Of a stretch of DNA of 10,049 nucleotides, positions 6,069-10,049 are shown one piece after another; position 1 is the first letter of the stretch, and the number at the start of each line of letters is the position of its first letter. The position numbers and the translations under genes were made by a program. The DNA is from Fulvivirga aurantia (GTDB taxonomy: Bacteria; Bacteroidota; Bacteroidia; Cytophagales; Cyclobacteriaceae): the NCBI RefSeq assembly GCF_009711475.1, contig NZ_SMMD01000833.1:1-10049 (forward strand). The letters run 5' to 3'. The notes under the pieces are model-generated. The model ran no database searches. It saw only the letters and a program-made list of their open reading frames with translations, and was not told where the DNA came from.

Positions 6069-6899
6069 ATGAAATATTTAGTTCCAACAGATTTCTCAGA
6101 TTGTGCTCAAAATGCTTCTCATGTAGCTATAGATATGGCTCAAAAATCTGGCGCAGAGGTAGTTTTCCTTCATCTAATGACCTTGCCTATTGATTGGGTC
6201 ACCTCCAACGACAAAAGGAGACAAAGCATGTACCCTGCCACTACAAAAGAAGTTGAGCGAATAGAAGAAAAGCTCAAAGAATGGAAGTCACAGGCCGAAA
6301 AGGTAGATGTAGAAACGTCATCTCACATTCACTATAATGAGTACAAAGACTTTATCAATCAGTTTGCTCACGATGAAGCTATAGATCTGATAATTATGGG
6401 TAGTCATGGGGCCCATGACCTCAAAGATTATTTTGTTGGCACCAATACCCAAAGAGTCGTTAGGTTTTCAAAGATTCCTGTGCTTGTGGTCAAAGAGCGG
6501 ATAAAGGAGGTAAATAAAATAGCCCTTATATCAGATTTTAGTCGTGAGAATGTAAGCACGGAACCTGCAGTGACTGATTTTGTGAAGTTATTTAAAGCCG
6601 GATTCAACCTGGCTTTTATCAATACCCCATTAAACTTTAACTCCACAAGGGTTATTCAAAAGCGTTTATCAACCTTCCAGGCCGATTTTGATTTTACTAC
6701 AAATACCCAAATCTACAATGATTATCAGTTTGAGTCAGGCGTTACAAACTACTGCAAGGATTATGGTGTAGACATTGTCATTATGAATACCCACGGCCGC
6801 AAGGGTATAGACCTTGCTGTGGCCGGGAGTTTAACTGAGAATATTATAGCTAATGTAAATATTCCGGTGCTATGCTTGCCAATTACTATTCATGAATAG
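6069..6899 (+). CDS. Tandem universal stress protein with canonical ATP-binding loop
   Basis: A 276-aa protein with two Usp domains. The first (1-143) starts KYLVPTDFSD and contains a textbook nucleotide loop, G111-SH-G114-9x-G124-T125 (GSHG...VGTN), so this half should bind ATP or another adenine nucleotide. The second (about 147-272) has NTHG (240-243) followed after nine residues by G253-S254; only the first Gly is replaced by Asn, so binding is possible. Of the four Usps in this window it has the best-kept motifs. It is cytosolic, with no signal peptide or membrane segment. It is transcribed alone from a promoter region with a near-consensus FNR-type box, divergent from the exported barrel gene. 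Its last 14 bases overlap the last 14 bases of the convergent usp in a perfect palindrome, so both proteins end in Ile-His-Glu. The leader is A-rich with no Shine-Dalgarno. Confidence 0.93.
   Translation: MKYLVPTDFSDCAQNASHVAIDMAQKSGAEVVFLHLMTLPIDWVTSNDKRRQSMYPATTKEVERIEEKLKEWKSQAEKVDVETSSHIHYNEYKDFINQFAHDEAIDLIIMGSHGAHDLKDYFVGTNTQRVVRFSKIPVLVVKERIKEVNKIALISDFSRENVSTEPAVTDFVKLFKAGFNLAFINTPLNFNSTRVIQKRLSTFQADFDFTTNTQIYNDYQFESGVTNYCKDYGVDIVIMNTHGRKGIDLAVAGSLTENIIANVNIPVLCLPITIHE
6886..6899. other. Palindromic tail-to-tail overlap of two usp genes
   Basis: CTATTCATGAATAG is exactly self-complementary and coincides with the overlap of the two convergent usp genes. Read from either side it is the end ATT-CAT-GAA-TAG with its stop codon (the first two bases complete the other gene's stop). 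Both proteins therefore end Ile-His-Glu. There is no room for a terminator between the genes. Confidence 0.85.
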
Positions 6900-7683
6900 A
6901 GAATAGTGGCACTGATAAGTGAATCGCAATGCGCTCGCTTAGACTATCATTAAAGATCGAATGAAAGAATGTATGCTTGCGTGGCATCATGGCAAGTATG
7001 TCGATGTCTTTCTTTTTCACATAGTTCATAATGCCTTCTACAGGATCAGACTCTTGCGCAAAAAAGAAGGCATGATTTACATCGAAAAGATATTCATGTA
7101 AGTTCATGGCTTCATCGGCTTCTTCTGCTGTTACTTTTTCAGGCTCTTCTGTAACATTTAGCAAATGCAGCTCGGCATCACAAGCGATACTCAAGGCCCT
7201 AATATGATTTAAAAGGCTGTTGTCGTTTAGCTTCTTAAAATCGGTAGCAAAAGCAATTTTCTCTATTTGATTGAGCGATTTATTCCCAGGTACTATTAGT
7301 ACCGGAATAGGTGAATGTTGCATGACCTTTAAGGCTACGGTACCGGTAAGCTCAGATAAAATGCCATGTTTTTCGTTGGTGCCCATGATGCAGAGACTAT
7401 AATCTCCTTCTTTCACCATGTTTACCACCTCTTCATAGGGCAAGCCGGTTCTTATTTCAATGTCGTAATCACATTTTAAGCTTATGCACAAGGCTTCGAG
7501 CTTATCGCGATTTTCTCTTAAGGCTTTTTCTTCGTCTCCAACTACGGTGTCACCAATGTTGAGCACGTTGAGGGCCGTGAGAGATGTGTTATACTTTTTG
7601 CAGAAGTCACCCGCTATATTTAGTGCGTTTTTACTGCAGGTAGAAAAATCTACCGGGACGATAATTTTGTTGAATAACTCCAT
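6886..7683 (-). CDS. Tandem universal stress protein with divergent C-terminal half
   Basis: A 265-aa cytosolic protein of two Usp domains. Domain 1 (1-132, KIIVPVDFSTCSKNA at the start) has a nearly complete nucleotide loop: G101-TN-E104-9x-G114-T115, where the second Gly is Glu. Domain 2 (about 140-265) has lost the loop; it reads MMPRKHTFFHSIFNDSLSERIA (242-263), a Pro-Arg-Lys-His-x-Phe-Phe pattern that I associate with the second half of Bacteroidota tandem Usps, with no glycines. The ATG is one base after the stop of the upstream usp (TAA-A-ATG), so it is translated from the same mRNA and probably by translational coupling. The 3' end overlaps the plus-strand usp by 14 bp. It may heterodimerise with its operon partner; the role is inferred only as stress adaptation. 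Confidence 0.92.
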   Translation of the reverse strand: MELFNKIIVPVDFSTCSKNALNIAGDFCKKYNTSLTALNVLNIGDTVVGDEEKALRENRDKLEALCISLKCDYDIEIRTGLPYEEVVNMVKEGDYSLCIMGTNEKHGILSELTGTVALKVMQHSPIPVLIVPGNKSLNQIEKIAFATDFKKLNDNSLLNHIRALSIACDAELHLLNVTEEPEKVTAEEADEAMNLHEYLFDVNHAFFFAQESDPVEGIMNYVKKKDIDILAMMPRKHTFFHSIFNDSLSERIAIHLSVPLFSIHE

Positions 7684-7684
7684 T

Positions 7685-8476
7685 TTATTTTACGGGTATA
7701 ATGAGTAATGGTGATTTAGCAAGAAATGCGAGCTGTTTGGAAACACTACGTTGGTGCGAATCTTTATGTCTCGTGGTATTATGTAAAACGGTAAGTAAAT
7801 CTATGTCGTTACCAATCGCATAGTCGGCAATTGTTTTAACCAGATGCTCCCCCTCTACCTGGCTAAAGGTGTGCAGGTTATAAGAAAATAGCTTGTCATA
7901 GCTCTTTCTTATTTTGGATTCGTTATCGTCACCAACAGCCACTAACTCAGGTTGGTCTACATGAAATATATCTACCCTTGAGTTAAATGCTTCTGAAATA
8001 TAATTGATAACATATAGTTCTGAAGATTGAGGCATAGCCAGGTAGTCGGCAGCAATAGCAATATGTTTTGGATTGAGCGTAGTGCTTTTAGGAGGAACCA
8101 CCACCAATGCACATGGAGGGGAATCGATCACCGCAGCAGTAACACTGCCAATAACCAGGTCTCTGTCTCCAAACCCCTTGATGCCCATTATGGTCAGGTC
8201 AGTTTTGGTTTGAGCAATTGTATCTTTTATGCAAGAGACAACATTGCCCTCTCTTTCTATAAATTCAACATTTAGCTTTCGATTAAAAAGATAATGATGT
8301 TTGATGTGGTTAAACTTTTCTTCAACGTCAAACTGACGCTCCGCAGATTCGTCTTTTACATGAAGGATGTAAAGCTGTGCACAGATATTTTCTGCCAAAT
8401 TGATAGCATATACAAGTGCATTGTCGGCCACCGGTGAAAAATCGGTGGGTATCAGTATTTTCTGTAAATTTTGCAT
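7685..8476 (-). CDS. Tandem universal stress protein, first gene of a usp operon
   Basis: A 263-aa protein with two Usp domains. Domain 1 (1-128; KILIPTDFSPVADNA) has a nucleotide loop G98-IK-G101 followed by only eight residues before G110-S111 (canonical: nine), so ATP binding is plausible but the loop is one residue short. Domain 2 (about 135-263) starts HIAIAADYLA and lacks the glycine loop (LTVLHNTTRHKDS), suggesting a structural or dimerisation half. It is separated from the following usp by a single base. The start codon follows a U/A-rich leader (a run of seven T on the plus strand just upstream). The promoter region has a CTGAT-N4-GTCA box and a TTGACC, but only an imperfect -7 (AATATTTG). 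It is cytosolic. Which partner or client it contacts is not evident. Confidence 0.92.
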   Translation of the reverse strand: MQNLQKILIPTDFSPVADNALVYAINLAENICAQLYILHVKDESAERQFDVEEKFNHIKHHYLFNRKLNVEFIEREGNVVSCIKDTIAQTKTDLTIMGIKGFGDRDLVIGSVTAAVIDSPPCALVVVPPKSTTLNPKHIAIAADYLAMPQSSELYVINYISEAFNSRVDIFHVDQPELVAVGDDNESKIRKSYDKLFSYNLHTFSQVEGEHLVKTIADYAIGNDIDLLTVLHNTTRHKDSHQRSVSKQLAFLAKSPLLIIPVK

Positions 8477-8508
8477 GGCCTTTTTTTATTTAAATTTATA
8501 AGCCCTCG

Positions 8509-8556
8509 CAAATATTTACGATGATGCGGGTCAACCCACCAACTGATAATCGTCAG
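8509..8556 (-). promoter_or_regulatory. Promoter region of the usp operon with FNR/CRP-like box
   Basis: CTGAT-AATC-GTCAG at 8543-8556 is a TGA-N6-TCA dyad of the same form as 62-75. Downstream on the minus strand come TTGACC (8533-8528) and AATATTTG (8516-8509), which matches TAnnTTTG except for the first two bases (AA where TA is expected). The box centre is about 44 bp before the inferred start, slightly further than at hsp20. Confidence 0.5.
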
Positions 8557-8561
8557 ACAAA

Positions 8562-8595
8562 TAAAAAAAGCTGACTCGTGGAGTCAGCCCTTTTT
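8562..8595 (-). terminator. Rho-independent terminator of the 165-aa exported protein gene
   Basis: GCTGACTC (8570-8577) and GAGTCAGC (8581-8588) form a perfect 8-bp stem with a GTG loop. On the minus strand it is followed by seven T (plus-strand A at 8563-8569) and preceded by an A-run, so it would also work on the plus strand. It lies about 45 bp after the stop of the gene ending at 8634 and just upstream of the usp operon promoter, insulating the two. Confidence 0.88.
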
Positions 8596-8633
8596 CGCTT
8601 GGTCAGAGGTTATATTTTAAAAGTGTTGTTTGA

Positions 8634-9131
8634 TTATCTACTAGCTATCTGCTTAAGTGTAATTACATCTACTAAATCTTTACCATTTACTGTAGGTTCC
8701 TGCGTTTTTTCTAAAATTTGGTACGAAACGAAGCTTACGCCATCACGCTTTAAATCTAAGATCAGCTCATCCCCGTTGTTTTTTATATTTACAGTGGTAA
8801 TGTTGGTGTAGTATGATTTGTCGTATTTTCTGTCACACACATCCATATCGGTCCAGATAAACTTACCATTGGCCACCATTTGCCATTGCACGTAGTTGCA
8901 GCAACCCAATTGTCCGGGGTAGTTTCTTTTTTTCTCAACCTTAAGTTTTACTGTTCTCTCTTCCAGAAAATCCTGATCTGTATTGCAGGCTATGATGACA
9001 TGCTCATTAGATTTTTTAATCACTTTTGAATTAATGAAATCTTGTAAGTCAGTTTTTGCTGACTGGCCATACGTGGTATTAATGGCAAATAATGAGCAGA
9101 ATAATAATAAGGTTTTGGCTATCGTTTTCAT
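8634..9131 (-). CDS. Exported protein with four mature cysteines, function unknown
   Basis: A 165-aa protein starting MKTIAKTLLLFCSLFAINTTYGQ, a signal peptide with likely cleavage after TYG (residue 22), so periplasmic or secreted. The mature part has four cysteines: C49 (IIACNTDQ), the vicinal pair C77-C78 (LGCCNYVQW) and C99 (MDVCDRKY). These could form disulfides or bind a metal, but the spacing matches no motif I recognise. The second half (105-162) looks like beta strands (TNITTVNIKNNGDELILDLKRDG). No transmembrane helix remains after cleavage and there is no C-terminal sorting domain. It is a single-gene unit: a strong terminator follows, and the 131 bp upstream contain no TGA-N6-TCA box, so it appears to be outside the stress regulon. 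The upstream gap holds only an AGATT-N5-AATCT repeat (9174-9188) and a weak hairpin of the next gene. Confidence 0.75.
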   Translation of the reverse strand: MKTIAKTLLLFCSLFAINTTYGQSAKTDLQDFINSKVIKKSNEHVIIACNTDQDFLEERTVKLKVEKKRNYPGQLGCCNYVQWQMVANGKFIWTDMDVCDRKYDKSYYTNITTVNIKNNGDELILDLKRDGVSFVSYQILEKTQEPTVNGKDLVDVITLKQIASR

Positions 9132-9225
9132 GCCAAAATAATTGCATAAACCTTGCCGATAGCGGTTTTAAGCTAGATTTTAAGAATCTCTATGTAAAGT
9201 TGTAGAACTCAGTCCCCAATGCAGG

Positions 9226-9243
9226 AAAAAAGGCAACTATTGC
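9226..9243 (-). terminator. Weak candidate terminator of the right-edge gene
   Basis: On the minus strand GCAA-TAG-TTGC (9243-9233) makes a 4-bp stem followed by CC and six T (9231-9226 region). It lies 20 bp after the stop at 9263. The stem is short, so this is only a possibility. Confidence 0.25.
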
Positions 9244-9262
9244 GCTGATATAGTGAATCAAT

Positions 9263-10049
9263 TTATTTGAGTAATACACCAATCTTCAGTCGGCCTGTAA
9301 CCGCCAGCGGAGTGGCAGAGTCACCAAGTATAAATCCGTAATGATTGGCCCGGTAATCATAAACATCTGAGTTGTCAATTGTATTTTGGTTGCTAAAGCC
9401 ATACCCCAGACCAAATGAAAAATCTATTAAAAAGAAATTGTCATAAATGATTTGCTTACCGATGTTGATCACCACAGCCCCTGCAACTATATCTCTCTCT
9501 GTCTTCACGGTGCGATTATAAAACCAACTGTAGCCTTCGAAGCTATTTCTATAGACTGACAAAAGTAGCTGTGGCTTTATATACGAGCCTTTTAGTATAT
9601 GGGCGTATTTATATCTGGTAGTGTAAAAGTCAGGTGTTCTCATAAATTTATAACCTGCCGATACATACGCACCGTTGCTTTTACTTTCTTCATCTGTGTC
9701 AAAGCCAATACCTATAATCCCCAACTCAGACTCAAAGCTTCGGCCGGGTTTTATATTTCTCTCATAAGAGAAGGCAAGGTTTTCAAAAAGCGGGGAAAAG
9801 AAATTTAGTTTAATAGCTGATTTCCGGTCATCGGTATATGAGGCCGGGTCAGTCAAAGGGTCTTTAAACTCAATCACACGGCCATTGCTGAGTTCAATTT
9901 TTAGCAATCGATCTACTGCTATTGAGATGATTGGTCCTTCTGGCATATCAGGTTCACGATATTTTATCTCATCAAGACCGATCTCTGTGATTTTACACTC
10001 GATAACTGATTTGTCTTTTTTATAGATTTTATCCTGGGCAAATGACGTA
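9263..10049 (-). CDS. Exported protein of unknown function, 5' end beyond the window
   Basis: The reading frame is open from the stop at 9263 to the window edge, giving 261 visible residues; the true start lies to the right. The first ATG in frame (9946) is internal, because 34 codons before it translate sensibly and begin TSFAQDKIYKKDKS, whose TSFAQ looks like the end of a signal peptide. The N-terminal part (IECKITEIGLDEIKYRE, then IISIAVDRLLKIELSNGRVIEF) is a motif I have seen at the start of exported Bacteroidota proteins, where a small beta domain precedes a barrel. The remainder alternates Gly/aromatic-rich strands (SYERNIKPGRSFESELGIIGIG, AYVSAGYKFMR-like segments, FFLIDFSFGLGYGFSN), typical of an outer-membrane beta-barrel, with YGFILGDSATPLAVTGRLKIGVLLK at the end. 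The ligand is unknown. No link to the stress genes is visible. Confidence 0.72.
   Translation of the reverse strand, partial: TSFAQDKIYKKDKSVIECKITEIGLDEIKYREPDMPEGPIISIAVDRLLKIELSNGRVIEFKDPLTDPASYTDDRKSAIKLNFFSPLFENLAFSYERNIKPGRSFESELGIIGIGFDTDEESKSNGAYVSAGYKFMRTPDFYTTRYKYAHILKGSYIKPQLLLSVYRNSFEGYSWFYNRTVKTERDIVAGAVVINIGKQIIYDNFFLIDFSFGLGYGFSNQNTIDNSDVYDYRANHYGFILGDSATPLAVTGRLKIGVLLK

Noticed and set aside
7484..8275. Plus-strand open frames opposite the usp operon
   Set aside because: They are antisense to two conserved Usp genes, with no leader, promoter or family resemblance.
9263..9946. A complete gene starting at the ATG at 9946
   Set aside because: The frame stays open to the window edge and the 34 codons before this ATG give a sensible exported-protein start (TSFAQDKIY), so the ATG is internal and the gene is partial.
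1..10049. CRISPR arrays, tRNA or rRNA genes, insertion sequences
   Set aside because: No regularly spaced repeats, cloverleaf-like stretches, transposase frames or terminal inverted repeats with target duplications were seen.

Overview
The window looks like a chromosomal segment from a Bacteroidota bacterium, most likely a Cytophagales-type environmental or marine lineage. Four things point there: moderately AT-rich DNA, start codons preceded by A-rich leaders instead of clear Shine-Dalgarno sequences, several perfect matches to the Bacteroidota -7 promoter element TAnnTTTG, and protein families typical of the group (receiver-CRP fusion regulators, tandem universal stress proteins with a degenerate second half, small exported beta-barrel-like proteins). 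The lineage is inferred from these traits and was not confirmed by any search.

Layout, left to right. Positions 1-282 hold no gene but several dyad symmetries. Positions 283-2582 (minus strand) encode a two-gene operon: a soluble PAS histidine kinase, then a response regulator whose receiver is fused to a CRP/FNR-type domain. Transcribed away from it are a single-domain universal stress protein (Usp, 2697-3146) and an Hsp20 small heat-shock protein (3234-3671). A perfect 8-bp hairpin without a T-tract lies between Hsp20 and a convergent beta-CASP metallo-beta-lactamase nuclease (3777-5171, minus). Next come a small exported protein (5349-5873, minus), a tandem Usp (6069-6899, plus), and a two-gene tandem-Usp operon (8476 to 6886, minus) that overlaps the previous Usp tail-to-tail in a perfect 14-bp palindrome. 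After a rho-independent terminator there are an exported cysteine-containing protein (8634-9131, minus) and an exported protein cut off by the right edge (9263 to beyond 10049, minus).

The most interesting reading is that this is a compact oxygen- or redox-linked stress regulon sitting beside its own sensor. The kinase PAS domain resembles FixL. A His and an Arg (H66, R86) sit at the same 20-residue spacing as the haem-ligating His and ligand-pocket Arg of FixL. The response regulator combines in one polypeptide what rhizobia split between FixJ and FixK, and its recognition helix keeps the Glu-x3-Arg pair that reads TGA half-sites in CRP and FNR. Six TGA-N6-TCA boxes lie in the intergenic DNA. 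Five are upstream of the kinase/Usp divergent pair, hsp20, the nuclease, the tandem usp and the usp operon; the sixth faces whatever lies left of the window. At hsp20 the box is centred about 40 bp before the inferred start of a perfect TAnnTTTG promoter, the classical class II activator position. A second dyad, GTAAC-N4/5-GTTAC, occurs at two places, once at the same distance from a perfect TAnnTTTG element. The gene set (several Usps plus Hsp20 under one two-component system) parallels the DosR dormancy regulon of mycobacteria, although the proteins are unrelated at the regulator level. Haem binding, DNA binding and regulation are inferences from sequence.
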